DNA of 64,000 bases from Thalassospira sp. HJ (GTDB lineage Bacteria > Pseudomonadota > Alphaproteobacteria > Rhodospirillales > Thalassospiraceae), in NCBI RefSeq assembly GCF_000948415.1, contig NZ_JYII01000012.1:794755-858754 (forward strand), written 5' to 3'. Under the pieces are notes generated by a model, which worked only from the letters and a program-made list of their open reading frames with translations, made no database searches and was not told where the DNA came from. This document shows, piece after piece, positions 1 to 8,847 of the stretch; the first letter of the stretch is position 1, and every line of letters starts with the position of its first letter. The position numbers and the translations under genes are program-made.

Positions 1-545
1 TCAGCGGTTTCCGGAGTGGTCAGGCCAACGATGCCAATGCGTTCACCACCCACCGTGATGATGGTTTCCGGTTTGATCAGTTCATTGAGACCATCGGTGG
101 TTGCTTCGATATTGGCCGACAGGATCGGTGTCAGGCTCGATTTGATGAAACTTGCCAGAACGTCGGGGCCATCATCAAATTCGTGGTTGCCGACTGCCAT
201 CGCATCATAATCAACAAGGTTCATCAATTCAGCCGTCAAGGAACCCTTGTAGGTCGAATAGAAAAGGGATCCCTGGAACTGATCGCCGGCGTCAACAACA
301 AGAACATTACCACCCGCAGCACGGGCATCGCGAATGGCCGTGGCAAGACGACCATAGCCGCCAAAGCATTTGCCTTCGGCGTCGTCCTTTGCACTGCAAG
401 TATTGTTATATTTCGTGACGGATTCAACGCGATCATGCACATCATTGGTATGGATCAGACGCAAATCATAATCGGCCAATGCGCTTCCGGCACCAAGGCT
501 CAGCATGGTGCAAGCCGATAGCAGCCCCGCAATTGTTCTTTTCAT
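1..545 (-). CDS. 5'-nucleotidase / UshA-like metallophosphoesterase, N-terminal part
   Basis: The first 181 codons are visible and the gene runs off the left edge. The protein opens with a typical Sec signal peptide (cleavage near ALA-DYDLR) and then shows the metallophosphoesterase blocks of secreted 5'-nucleotidases: HTNDVHD, DAGDQFQG and GNHEFDDG. These supply the two-metal site. Such enzymes dephosphorylate nucleoside monophosphates in the periplasm so that the nucleoside can be imported. The divergent neighbour is a nucleoside ABC transporter, which fits that role. A GGAG Shine-Dalgarno lies 8 bases before the ATG. Substrate (5'-nucleotide, 2',3'-cyclic nucleotide or UDP-sugar) cannot be settled from this part. 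Confidence 0.88.
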   Translation of the reverse strand, partial: MKRTIAGLLSACTMLSLGAGSALADYDLRLIHTNDVHDRVESVTKYNNTCSAKDDAEGKCFGGYGRLATAIRDARAAGGNVLVVDAGDQFQGSLFYSTYKGSLTAELMNLVDYDAMAVGNHEFDDGPDVLASFIKSSLTPILSANIEATTDGLNELIKPETIITVGGERIGIVGLTTPETA

Positions 546-1169
546 TCCTGTTCTCCAACAATAATCAGCCCGTCCTGACCCGATCGGGAAGGGATGTTTT
601 GAAAAATCTAATCTGTGGGTCGGAAAATTTTTGCCCCGCGAGATGCTAGCACCAATTTTCGAACAACGGTATGTCCGGTTGTTGAAGGTGTGGTGAAAAT
701 TACACTTTGCCTTGAAGGTGCTGGGCTGTCCGATCCGACGGAGTTCGTCAGAATCGGTGGTGGACCAATTTCAACTTTCGCTGGTGTGTTTGATCCGATT
801 TGGTGCCCGTTGCGTTCATTACGCTCAAGAAAATTCAGCACTCAGGATTGAAGCACTATCTTCGCGCTGATAGGCATAAAACTAAGGGAAACCCCGCAGA
901 TGGGCGATATTCAGCTATAACTGCGTTAGGCAGATTTTGACCAAACGGACAGGTTTTGTCGAAGTCTTGCGTGCTCGGCTATTTACAGGGCACTATATTT
1001 TGTAGTTACCATTAGCGTTCGCAGCATGATCACCCGCGCTACATTGGTTGAGGGACCGAAGCCCGCGTTTCATCGTGCTGTGAGCCACGTTTTTTCGATG
1101 AGGGAGTTCCGCCGATCAAGGGAATTGGCGGAAGGCATAATCAGAATTCAAACAATGAAGGGCATCGGA
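546..1169. promoter_or_regulatory. Divergent intergenic region, 5'-nucleotidase / nucleoside transporter
   Basis: This 624-base stretch between divergent genes has no convincing gene. Overlapping short open frames on both strands around 608-851 lack any recognisable motif. It holds four copies of GAAAATT (623-629, 695-701, 829-835 on +, 654-660 on -). It also has an inverted repeat TTCCGCC / GGCGGAA (1107-1113 and 1127-1133, 13-base spacer) in the leader just before the binding-protein gene. No purine riboswitch consensus was seen. It must contain both promoters, but I could not place -35/-10 boxes with confidence. Confidence 0.45.
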
Positions 1170-2165
1170 ATGAAAAAGCTTCTGACCTCGGTGGTCGCGG
1201 CTGTCGCTTGCTATGCAGGTGTTGCTTCGGCTGCAGAAATTAAACCGGCTGTCGTTTACGACCTTGGTGGCCGTTTTGACCGCTCGTTCAACCAAGCGGC
1301 ATATACGGGTGCGGAGAAATACAAGGAAGACACCGGCACCGAATATCGTGACTTCGAAATCCAGAACGATTCCCAGCGTGAGCAGGCCATGCGCAACTTT
1401 GCGCGCCGCGGTATGGATCCGATTGTTGCGATCGGTTTTTCTCAGGCATCCGCACTTGAAAAAGTGGCAAAGGAATTCCCTGAAACCAAGTTCACCATTG
1501 TTGACATGGTCGTAGACCTGCCGAACGTTCAGTCGGTTGTCTTCAAGGAACACGAAGGTTCGTTCCTTGTTGGTGTTCTGGCTGCAATGGCGTCGGAAAC
1601 CGGTAAGGTCGGCTTTGTTGGCGGTATGGACATTCCGTTGATCCGCAAATTCGCCTGCGGTTACGCACAGGGCGTTAAGTATTCCAATGGCGATGCCGAA
1701 ATCTTCCAGAACATGACCGGTACCACTGGTGCTGCGTGGAACGACCCGGTTAAGGGTGGTGAACTGGCGAAATCCCAGTTCGACCGTGGTGCAGACGTTG
1801 TTTACCATGCCGCTGGCGGTACTGGCGTTGGTGTGCTGCAGGCTGCAGCAGATGCTGGAAAACTTGGCATTGGTGTTGACTCCAACCAGAACGGCCTGCA
1901 TCCGGGATCAGTCCTGACCTCGATGCTGAAACGCGTTGACGTTGCTGTTTACGAAGCTTTCGATGGCGCTGCCAATGATACTTGGGCACCGGGCCTGACC
2001 GTTCTTGGTCTTGCCGAAGGTGGTGTTGATTGGGCGCTTGATGAAAACAACGAAAGTCTGATCACCGACGATATGAAAGCAGCCGTTGCCAAGGCCAAGG
2101 AAGCAATCATTTCCGGTAGCCTTGAAGTACACGATTACATGAGCGATAGCGCCTGCCCGATGTAA
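1170..2165 (+). CDS. BMP-family nucleoside ABC transporter substrate-binding protein
   Basis: 331-residue periplasmic protein of the basic membrane protein (BmpA/PnrA/Med) family, which binds nucleosides for ABC import. The signal peptide MKKLLTSVVAAVACYAGVASA ends without a lipobox, so it is probably a free periplasmic protein and not a lipoprotein. Family hallmarks are the start of the mature protein (PAVVYDLGGRFDRSFNQ), the FAxRGxDPIVAIGF block, and VGVLAAMASETGKVGFVGG. The frame is open from 1026, but the signal peptide places the start at 1170 (1155 is an alternative adding five residues). It heads the operon with the ATPase 31 bases downstream and two permeases. Confidence 0.9.
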   Translation: MKKLLTSVVAAVACYAGVASAAEIKPAVVYDLGGRFDRSFNQAAYTGAEKYKEDTGTEYRDFEIQNDSQREQAMRNFARRGMDPIVAIGFSQASALEKVAKEFPETKFTIVDMVVDLPNVQSVVFKEHEGSFLVGVLAAMASETGKVGFVGGMDIPLIRKFACGYAQGVKYSNGDAEIFQNMTGTTGAAWNDPVKGGELAKSQFDRGADVVYHAAGGTGVGVLQAAADAGKLGIGVDSNQNGLHPGSVLTSMLKRVDVAVYEAFDGAANDTWAPGLTVLGLAEGGVDWALDENNESLITDDMKAAVAKAKEAIISGSLEVHDYMSDSACPM

Positions 2166-2196
2166 GGCAGTCGTCAAAGCAAATTGGGGATTTGTC

Positions 2197-3792
2197 GTGT
2201 CGGATACGATGCATCAAATGCACGGCGCCGGGGAAACCGGTGCCGTGCAACCCGCTATTGAACTGCGCGGTATAGACAAGCGGTTCGGTGCGGTACATGC
2301 CAATAAAGAAATCGACCTTAAGGTCGACAAGGGAACAATCCACGGGATCGTGGGGGAGAATGGGGCTGGTAAATCGACCCTGATGAGTATCCTGTACGGC
2401 TTTTATCAGGCCGACGCAGGGACCATCCATGTCGATGGCAAGCTTTGTGACATCAAGGGATCAGAAGACGCGATTGCCGTGGGGATCGGGATGGTTCACC
2501 AGCATTTCATGTTGGTAGAGACGTTCTCGGTGCTTGAAAACGTTATACTGGGTGTCGAAGGCGGTGCTGTCCTGCGCGAGGGTGTAGATAAGGCCCGCGA
2601 AGAACTCAAACGTCTTGAGCGCGAATATTCGCTCAATATCGACCCGGATGCGAAAGTTGGGGACCTTTCGGTTGGTCTTCAGCAACGCGTAGAGATCCTC
2701 AAGGCCCTTTATCGTGGGGCAGAAATTCTTATTCTTGATGAGCCGACCGGTGTTTTGACACCGCAGGAAGCCGATCACCTTTTCAGAATTCTTGATACGC
2801 TCAAAGAGCAGGGCAAAACGGTCGTCCTGATTACCCACAAATTGCGCGAAATCATGGCTGCAACGGACAATGTTTCCGTGATGCGCCAGGGCGCAATGGT
2901 GGCGCATCGCAAGACAGCTGAAACCAGCCCGGAAGAACTTTCTGAATTAATGGTTGGTCGTAAGGTGTTGTTACGACTTGAAAAAGACGAGGCTAATCCA
3001 GCGGCGACCGTGCTGAATGTCGAGAACCTGTGTGTTGATAATGCGCAGGGTGTGCGCAAGGTCAAAAACGCGACTTTCAATGTGCGTGCAGGTGAGATTG
3101 TCGGTATTGCCGGGGTTTCCGGCAATGGACAAAGCGAACTGCTTGAAGCGCTTGGTGGGATCCGCTCTGCCAGCGAAGGTAAAGTGGAACTGAATGGTCA
3201 GGATGTCACGCCGGGGAAGGGGGTGGATGCCGCCGAGCTGCGTCGTCGTGGCGTTGCCCATGTGCCGGAAGACCGTCATCGCATGGCGATGGTTACGGCC
3301 TTTAGCGCCAAAGAGGCCGCCATACTTGGCTACGAGGATGACCCGGCCTATCAGAAGGGCGTGTTGCTTGACTGGAACGCTATTTCGGCAGCCACAGCCA
3401 ATATGATGTCGGAATTCGATGTGCGTCCGGATAATCCGGATTTGAAAGCTGCCAATTTCTCGGGCGGTAACCAGCAAAAGCTGGTGCTGGCGCGTGAAAT
3501 CATGCGCGACCCGGAGCTGCTTCTGGTTGGCCAGCCGACCCGTGGTGTTGATATCGGCGCCATTGAATTCATTCACAAACGTATTGTCGCCATGAGGGAT
3601 GCGGGCAAAGCCGTCCTTCTGGTGTCTGTGGAGCTTGACGAAATCATGTCGCTTGCCGACCGCATTGTGGTGATGTGCGATGGTGCCATCGTTGGCGAAG
3701 TCGCCGCATCCGAGGCAAATGAACGCGTGCTTGGCCTGATGATGGCCGGGGTTGATCCCAACGAAGCCAAGGCAGCGGAGGGGCAGGCATGA
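2197..3792 (+). CDS. Nucleoside ABC transporter, double ATP-binding protein (RbsA/NupO-like)
   Basis: 531 residues with two tandem ABC ATPase domains. The first is canonical: Walker A GENGAGKST (53-61), signature LSVGLQQ (157-163), Walker B LILDEPT (178-184) and His214. The second is degenerate, as in sugar/nucleoside CUT2-type ATPases: GVSGNGQSE in place of Walker A (305-313), a good FSGGNQQK signature (420-427), and LLLVGQPTRG where the Walker B acidic residues should be. So one of the two composite sites is probably non-hydrolytic, which is normal for this family. GTG start at 2197 with GGGGA six bases upstream. The stop overlaps the next gene by four bases. Confidence 0.9.
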   Translation: MSDTMHQMHGAGETGAVQPAIELRGIDKRFGAVHANKEIDLKVDKGTIHGIVGENGAGKSTLMSILYGFYQADAGTIHVDGKLCDIKGSEDAIAVGIGMVHQHFMLVETFSVLENVILGVEGGAVLREGVDKAREELKRLEREYSLNIDPDAKVGDLSVGLQQRVEILKALYRGAEILILDEPTGVLTPQEADHLFRILDTLKEQGKTVVLITHKLREIMAATDNVSVMRQGAMVAHRKTAETSPEELSELMVGRKVLLRLEKDEANPAATVLNVENLCVDNAQGVRKVKNATFNVRAGEIVGIAGVSGNGQSELLEALGGIRSASEGKVELNGQDVTPGKGVDAAELRRRGVAHVPEDRHRMAMVTAFSAKEAAILGYEDDPAYQKGVLLDWNAISAATANMMSEFDVRPDNPDLKAANFSGGNQQKLVLAREIMRDPELLLVGQPTRGVDIGAIEFIHKRIVAMRDAGKAVLLVSVELDEIMSLADRIVVMCDGAIVGEVAASEANERVLGLMMAGVDPNEAKAAEGQA

Positions 3793-4907
3793 GCAAAACT
3801 GTCGAACTGCCGCGCTGGATTGATGTCGGCGCGTTACCGCTCCTCAATTTGCTGCTCGCTCTTGTCGTTTCCGGGCTTGTGGTTCTGGCGATCGGTGAAA
3901 ACCCGGTCGAAGTGGTTGAAATCCTGCTCTACGGCGCATTCGGATATGAAGAAGCTTGGGGTTATACGCTGTATTACACCACCAACTTCATCTTTACCGG
4001 TCTGGCCTTTGCAGTGGCGTTCCATTGCGGGCTGTTTAACATCGGTGCCGAGGGGCAGGCTTATGTTGGTGGCCTTGGCGTCACGCTGGCCGCGCTTTAT
4101 CTCGATTTCCTGCCATTCCCGATTATGCTGGTCGTGGCGATGTTGGCTGCGATGATTTTCGGTGCAGCCTGGGCCTATATTCCGGCCTATCTGCAGGCCC
4201 GTCGCGGATCACACGTCGTGATCACGACCATCATGTTCAACTTCATTGCGTCTTCGTTGATGGTGTATCTTTTGGTGAATGTGCTTCGCCCGGAAGGCTC
4301 CATGACGCCGGAAAGCGAACAAATCGCTGAACATCTGCGTTTGCCGTTCATCCATGATATTGCGGGTGCACTCGGTATTGAGATGGCATCAAGTCCGCTT
4401 AACCTTTCATTTGTGTATGCCATCGTCATCAGTGTGATGGTTTGGCTGTTCATCTGGCACACCCGTTGGGGCTATGCGATCCGCACAGTGGGGGCCAACG
4501 CGGTGGCCGCGACCTATGCCGGGCTTGAGCCCGGCCGGTTCATCATTATTGCGATGATGATCTCTGGCGCGCTGTCATCCTTTATGGCGCTCAATGAAGT
4601 CATGGGCGTTCAGCATCGCTTGCTGATCGATTTCACAGCGGGATATGGCTTTGTCGGTATTGCTGTCGCACTGATGGGGCGCAACCATCCGTTTGGTATC
4701 TTCCTTGCGGCACTGCTGTTCGGGATGCTGTATCAGGGCGGCGCAGAGCTGTCGTTTGAAATTCCTACCATCTCCAATGACATGGTTGTTGTTATTCAGG
4801 GTCTTGTCATCCTGTTTACCGGCGCGATGGAACATATGTTCCGTCCGCGCGTGACAAAGATCTATACGGCCTGGCGCCTGCGCCAGGATGCCGGGGAGGC
4901 CGCGTAA
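3789..4907 (+). CDS. Nucleoside ABC transporter permease (first subunit)
   Basis: 372-residue inner-membrane permease of the BPD_transp_2 (ribose/branched-chain amino acid) class, with about 8-10 hydrophobic segments and the typical GLFNIGAEGQAYVGG and YAIRTVGANAVAATYAG motifs. It pairs with the permease encoded immediately downstream to form the heterodimeric channel of the BMP-type nucleoside importer. The ATG lies inside the end of the ATPase gene (four-base ATGA overlap) and the stop shares one base with the next ATG. Translational coupling across the whole transporter is therefore likely. Confidence 0.9.
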   Translation: MSKTVELPRWIDVGALPLLNLLLALVVSGLVVLAIGENPVEVVEILLYGAFGYEEAWGYTLYYTTNFIFTGLAFAVAFHCGLFNIGAEGQAYVGGLGVTLAALYLDFLPFPIMLVVAMLAAMIFGAAWAYIPAYLQARRGSHVVITTIMFNFIASSLMVYLLVNVLRPEGSMTPESEQIAEHLRLPFIHDIAGALGIEMASSPLNLSFVYAIVISVMVWLFIWHTRWGYAIRTVGANAVAATYAGLEPGRFIIIAMMISGALSSFMALNEVMGVQHRLLIDFTAGYGFVGIAVALMGRNHPFGIFLAALLFGMLYQGGAELSFEIPTISNDMVVVIQGLVILFTGAMEHMFRPRVTKIYTAWRLRQDAGEAA

Positions 4908-5878
4908 TGGATACATTTCAGCTGATTATCCTGTTGCTGGACGCAACACTTCGGACCTCGACCCCGCTTATCCTTGCAGCCCTTGCCGGGATGTTTTCTG
5001 AACGATCCGGGACGATTAACCTCGCCCTTGAAGGCATGATGCTGGGCGGTGCGTTTTCGGCTGCTGCTGTTGCCTTTTACGTTGGTAGCCCGTGGGTCGG
5101 CCTTCTGGCCGCGATTGCAACGACGATTGCGCTCTCGCTTTTGCATGGTTTTGCCTGCATTACGCATAAGGGCAATCAGGTTGTTTCCGGCATGGCGATC
5201 AATATCCTGATGTCGGGGCTGACCGCGCTTGTCGGGATTGCCCTGTTTGCTCAAGGTGGTAAAACGCCAGCCCTTGATAAAGGATCCCGTTTCCAGCCGA
5301 TTACTTTCCCGGGCGCAGAGGCGGTTAAGGATGTACCGGTTCTAGGGCCGATCTATTCCGAATTGCTGAGTGGCCACAACATTCTGGTCTATGTCGCCTT
5401 CATAGCGGTTCCGGCTGCTTGGTGGGTAATGTATCGCACGCGCTTTGGTTTGCGTCTGCGTGCGGTTGGTGAAAATCCGGGGGCGGTTGATACCGCCGGT
5501 ATCGGTGTTGTCGCCATGCGCTATCGGGCGGTGATTTGTAGTGGTGTGCTTGTTGGTATGTCCGGTGCGTATCTCTCAACAGCGCAAGGTGCATCCTTCC
5601 TTCAGGACATGACCGCGGGTAAGGGCTATATCGCACTGGCCGCAATGGTGTTTGGTAAATGGCGTCCGTTCCCGGCCTTGGCAGCGTGCCTTCTGTTCGG
5701 TTTCCTTGATGCTGCGGCAACTCGCCTTCAAGGTGTTGTCCTGCCAGGTATTGGCGAAGTGCCTGTCCAGTTGGTACAGGCATTGCCATACATCCTGACG
5801 GTCATTCTTCTGGCGGGCTTTATTGGCCGGGCCATTCCGCCAAAGGCGCTTGGTCGCGCCTATGTCAAGGAACGCTAA
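4907..5878 (+). CDS. Nucleoside ABC transporter permease (second subunit)
   Basis: 323-residue membrane protein, second BPD_transp_2 permease of the nucleoside importer. It has GTINLALEGMMLGGAFSAA near the N-terminus, GNQVVSGMAINILMSGLTAL, and GLRLRAVGENPGAVDTAGI, matching the conserved cytoplasmic loop of its partner. It starts on the last base of the upstream stop codon. A strong stem-loop follows eight bases after the stop, so transporter mRNA may end or be attenuated there before the catabolic genes. Confidence 0.9.
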   Translation: MDTFQLIILLLDATLRTSTPLILAALAGMFSERSGTINLALEGMMLGGAFSAAAVAFYVGSPWVGLLAAIATTIALSLLHGFACITHKGNQVVSGMAINILMSGLTALVGIALFAQGGKTPALDKGSRFQPITFPGAEAVKDVPVLGPIYSELLSGHNILVYVAFIAVPAAWWVMYRTRFGLRLRAVGENPGAVDTAGIGVVAMRYRAVICSGVLVGMSGAYLSTAQGASFLQDMTAGKGYIALAAMVFGKWRPFPALAACLLFGFLDAAATRLQGVVLPGIGEVPVQLVQALPYILTVILLAGFIGRAIPPKALGRAYVKER

Positions 5879-5885
5879 GCTTTTC

Positions 5886-5933
5886 GTGGTTCGGGGCAGG
5901 GCATATGATGCAGGCAGGCCCGAACCACATTTT
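5886..5933 (+). terminator. Stem-loop between transporter and cdd
   Basis: A perfect 10-bp stem GTGGTTCGGG / CCCGAACCAC (5886-5895, 5919-5928) encloses a 23-base loop with a small inner GCAT/ATGC pairing and is followed by ATTTTT. It may act as a full or partial terminator, separating transporter expression from cdd-PNP-deoA. Confidence 0.7.
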
Positions 5934-5989
5934 TACGACGTCTTGCGCTTTGGTCAGGCGCGATAGGTAATCAAAACAGGATCAAACAA

Positions 5990-6403
5990 ATGGTTGCTCA
6001 GAAACAGGCTCCGCGCGATCTCATTGACGCGGCCCTTGCGGCCCGTGACAAGGCCTATGCGCCTTATTCGAACTTCTTTGTCGGTGCAGCTTTGCGCACG
6101 GTAGACGGCAAGGTCATTTCGGGCTGCAACGTTGAAAATGCAGCTTATCCGGAAGGTGTCTGTGCAGAGGGCGGGGCGATTTCGGCAATGGTGCTATCGG
6201 GTGAAACCCGGTTTGACGAGATCGTCGTTGTCGGGCTTGGCGATATCGCCTGCACACCGTGTGGCGGTTGCCGTCAGAAAATCCGCGAATTCACCGGGCC
6301 CGATGCGACGATCTTCATCATCAATGATGCAGGTGAGACGCTTTTGACGCTGAGCCGTGAAGAACTTATTCCCCATTCCTTCGGGCCGGAGAACCTCAAA
6401 TGA
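5990..6403 (+). CDS. cdd: Cytidine deaminase
   Basis: 137 residues, the length of the homotetrameric zinc enzyme that deaminates cytidine and deoxycytidine to uridine and deoxyuridine in the cytosol. Zinc ligands are Cys58 (VCAEGGA), Cys91 and Cys94 (PCGGCRQ). Glu60 is the catalytic proton shuttle. NVENAAYPEG (47-56) binds the ribose. EGG replaces the more common ERT after the catalytic Glu. It overlaps the next gene by four bases (ATGA). It feeds imported cytidine toward uridine within the salvage block. Confidence 0.95.
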   Translation: MVAQKQAPRDLIDAALAARDKAYAPYSNFFVGAALRTVDGKVISGCNVENAAYPEGVCAEGGAISAMVLSGETRFDEIVVVGLGDIACTPCGGCRQKIREFTGPDATIFIINDAGETLLTLSREELIPHSFGPENLK

Positions 6404-7206
6404 GCAATGTAAAAGCAGCTCTTGACGTCATTGCCAGCAAGGCACCCGGCTTTAAGGCAGAAGTCGCATTGGTTCTTGGTAGCGGATTGGGCGGTGTTGT
6501 GGACGCCGTCAGTGACGCGATCAGGATTGCCTATGAAGACTTGCCGGGTTTCCCGCGTCCAACTGTGGTTGGTCATGGTGGAACGCTTGTGCTTGGCCGC
6601 ATCGGCGGGGTGTCTGTTGCGGTGATGCAGGGACGCGCGCATTACTACGAGCATGGCCGTTCCGATCTGATGGCAGAACCACTTGAAACACTGCGTGAAT
6701 TGGGCGCAGAGCGGTTGCTTCTGACCAATGCCGCCGGGTCCCTGATCCCCGATGCAGTACCGGGCAGCCTGATGCTGATTACCGATCATATCAGCCTGTT
6801 TGGCCCGAACCCGTTGATTGGCTATCACGGCAATGACCGGTTTGTCGGCATGGATGTGCCCTATGATCCGGAAATCGGATCGGGCCTGCATGATGCTGCG
6901 GCAAAGCTTGGTATCAAGCTGTTTGAGGGGACCTATTGCTGGTGCACCGGTCCAAGTTTTGAAACACCGGCTGAAATCCGCGCGCTTAAGGTGCTTGGTG
7001 CCGATGCGGTTGGCATGTCGACCGTGCCCGAAAACATCCTTGCGCGTCGGCTCGGCTTCAAGGTTGCAGCGGTTTCAAACATCACCAATCTGGCCGCGGG
7101 CATGAGTGCCACGCCACTTAGCCACGAGCAGACATTGGAAATGTCAAAAACCGGCTCTGCCAATCTTATCAAGATATTGCTGCAGTATTTTTCAAGCGCT
7201 TCCTGA
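6400..7206 (+). CDS. punA: Purine-nucleoside phosphorylase, class I (trimeric type)
   Basis: 268 residues, typical of trimeric PNP, which splits purine (deoxy)nucleosides with phosphate into base and (deoxy)ribose-1-phosphate. Visible family blocks are LGSGLGGVVDAV (phosphate loop), GRAHYYEHG, LTNAAGSL, the base-binding GPSFETPAEIR, VGMSTVPE and SNITNLAAG. The GPSFET..E and N pattern is that of guanosine/inosine-specific class I enzymes, not hexameric DeoD. It is translationally coupled to cdd. Confidence 0.93.
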   Translation: MSNVKAALDVIASKAPGFKAEVALVLGSGLGGVVDAVSDAIRIAYEDLPGFPRPTVVGHGGTLVLGRIGGVSVAVMQGRAHYYEHGRSDLMAEPLETLRELGAERLLLTNAAGSLIPDAVPGSLMLITDHISLFGPNPLIGYHGNDRFVGMDVPYDPEIGSGLHDAAAKLGIKLFEGTYCWCTGPSFETPAEIRALKVLGADAVGMSTVPENILARRLGFKVAAVSNITNLAAGMSATPLSHEQTLEMSKTGSANLIKILLQYFSSAS

Positions 7207-7265
7207 AGTCGGCTGACTTCAAAGCTGCTGATTTGATTTAACGACACGTGTGCAGGAGACAGCAT

Positions 7266-8606
7266 ATGCTGCCCCAGGAAATCATTCGCCGCAAACGCGA
7301 AGGCGAAGTTCTGACAGATGCCGAGATTGCCTTTTTCGTTAAAGGCATCACGGATAACAGCATCAGCGAAGGGCAGGTTGCCGCCCTTGCGATGGCAGTC
7401 TTCTTTAACGGAATGACCATGGATGAACGCGCCGCACTCACGCGCAATATGCGCGACAGCGGAACGGTTCTGGACTGGAAGGCGCTTGGCCTTGATGGAC
7501 CCGTGGTGGACAAACATTCGACCGGCGGGGTCGGTGACAAGGTCAGCTTAATGCTGGGGCCGATTGTTGGCGCCTGCGGGGCCTTTGTGCCGATGATTTC
7601 CGGTCGTGGTCTGGGCCATACTGGTGGGACGCTGGACAAGTTTGATTCCATTCCGGGATATCGTACCACGCCGACACTTGAGGAATTCGCCAAGGTCACC
7701 CGCGAAGTGGGCTGTGCGATTATCGGTCAGACTTCCGATCTGGCTCCCGCCGACAAGCGGTTCTATGGCATTCGTGATGTTACGGCGACGGTTGAAAGTA
7801 TTCCGCTGATTACGGCATCCATCCTGTCAAAGAAGCTGGCAGCTGGGCTTGATAGCCTTGTGATGGATGTGAAGTTTGGCTCCGGTGCCTTCATGGCCGA
7901 ATATGAACGCGCCCGCGAACTGGCCGAAAGCATTACCGAAGTCGCCACCCGCAATGGTGTGCCAACCGTCGCCCTTCTGACTGATATGGAGCAGGTGCTG
8001 GGCGACACGGTTGGTAATGCGCTTGAAATGCAGGAAGCTATCTACTTCCTGACCGGTAAACATCAGGAGCAGCGCGTCTATGACGTAACGATGGCACTGG
8101 CGGCAGAAATGCTGGCCGTGAGTGGTGTGGCTGCTGATGTTTCTGATGGTCTGCGCATGGCGACAGAGGCGCTAGAAAGCGGTAAGGCCGCCGAAACGTT
8201 TGGCAAGATGGTATCAAGTCTTGGTGGTCCGGCGGACTTTGTTGAAAACACCAGCAAGTACCTTGAAGCCGCCCCGATGATTAATACAGTCACTGCGGCC
8301 AAAACCGGTCGCGTGCTGTCGATGGATGCCCGCAAGGTTGGTCTGGCGCTGGTATCGCTTAAGGGCGGACGGACGCGCGCAGATCAGAAGATCGATTTTG
8401 CCGTCGGCTTTACCGATTTCATCAAGGTTGGCCAGCCCGTTTCGGCTGAAACACCGATTTGCATGGCCCATACGCGTGACGCGGCACAGCTTGAAGAAGC
8501 AACCGCTTTGCTGCGCGAGGCGATCGTGATTGGTGAGGGTGATGTCGCCCCGACGGGCAATGAACCGGCGGTGCGTGAGCGGATCGTTGCGCGCAAGAAG
8601 GCCTGA
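7266..8606 (+). CDS. deoA: Thymidine phosphorylase
   Basis: 446 residues of the pyrimidine-nucleoside phosphorylase family, which phosphorolyses thymidine and deoxyuridine. Hallmarks are [19 protein letters not shown] (phosphate binding), [14 protein letters not shown] and [12 protein letters not shown]. The ATG at 7266 is preferred over an in-frame GTG 18 bases upstream because AGGAG sits eight bases before it. It completes the salvage set: together with PNP and cytidine deaminase it turns imported nucleosides into bases plus pentose-1-phosphates. A strong terminator follows. Confidence 0.94.
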   Translation: MLPQEIIRRKREGEVLTDAEIAFFVKGITDNSISEGQVAALAMAVFFNGMTMDERAALTRNMRDSGTVLDWKALGLDGPVVDKHSTGGVGDKVSLMLGPIVGACGAFVPMISGRGLGHTGGTLDKFDSIPGYRTTPTLEEFAKVTREVGCAIIGQTSDLAPADKRFYGIRDVTATVESIPLITASILSKKLAAGLDSLVMDVKFGSGAFMAEYERARELAESITEVATRNGVPTVALLTDMEQVLGDTVGNALEMQEAIYFLTGKHQEQRVYDVTMALAAEMLAVSGVAADVSDGLRMATEALESGKAAETFGKMVSSLGGPADFVENTSKYLEAAPMINTVTAAKTGRVLSMDARKVGLALVSLKGGRTRADQKIDFAVGFTDFIKVGQPVSAETPICMAHTRDAAQLEEATALLREAIVIGEGDVAPTGNEPAVRERIVARKKA

Positions 8607-8630
8607 TATCCACGTCCAAGAAGACGAATG

Positions 8631-8657
8631 AAAGCCGGGTTGATGCCCGGCTTTTTT
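8631..8657 (+). terminator. Intrinsic terminator after deoA
   Basis: Perfect 9-bp stem AAAGCCGGG / CCCGGCTTT (8631-8639, 8646-8654) with a six-base loop, running into six T. It closes the nucleoside salvage transcript and isolates the DeoR-type regulator gene. Confidence 0.9.
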
Positions 8658-8792
8658 CGTTGGGCGTTTAGCTTGTTATTGCCGCTTAAGTCATTTTTAT
8701 GGTGGTTATGCGGACTTGGATATCGACAGCTATTGGTGAACAGGGCGGACAAGGCTTGCCAAATGGCTCAAGAGAAAGCATTTTGATCAGGA

Positions 8793-8821
8793 ATGAAAAT
8801 TTTCCGCTAAAGATGAAAATT
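8793..8821 (+). promoter_or_regulatory. Direct repeats upstream of DeoR-family regulator
   Basis: ATGAAAATT occurs twice (8793-8801, 8813-8821), exactly 20 bases apart, about two helical turns, ending 27 bases before the regulator ATG. A related TGAAAA follows at once. Tandem half-sites on one helix face are common for DeoR-family operators, so autoregulation is inferred but not shown. Confidence 0.4.
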
Positions 8822-8847
8822 GAAAACAGAAACAGCAGGAGAGAGGC

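Noticed and set aside
16..445. Several short open frames on both strands at the left edge
   Set aside because: They are other frames of the leftward 5'-nucleotidase gene, whose HTNDVHD, DAGDQFQG and GNHEFD motifs are unambiguous.
546..1169. Purine or 2'-deoxyguanosine riboswitch in the nucleoside transporter leader
   Set aside because: None of the conserved three-way-junction bases were found; only a simple inverted repeat is present.
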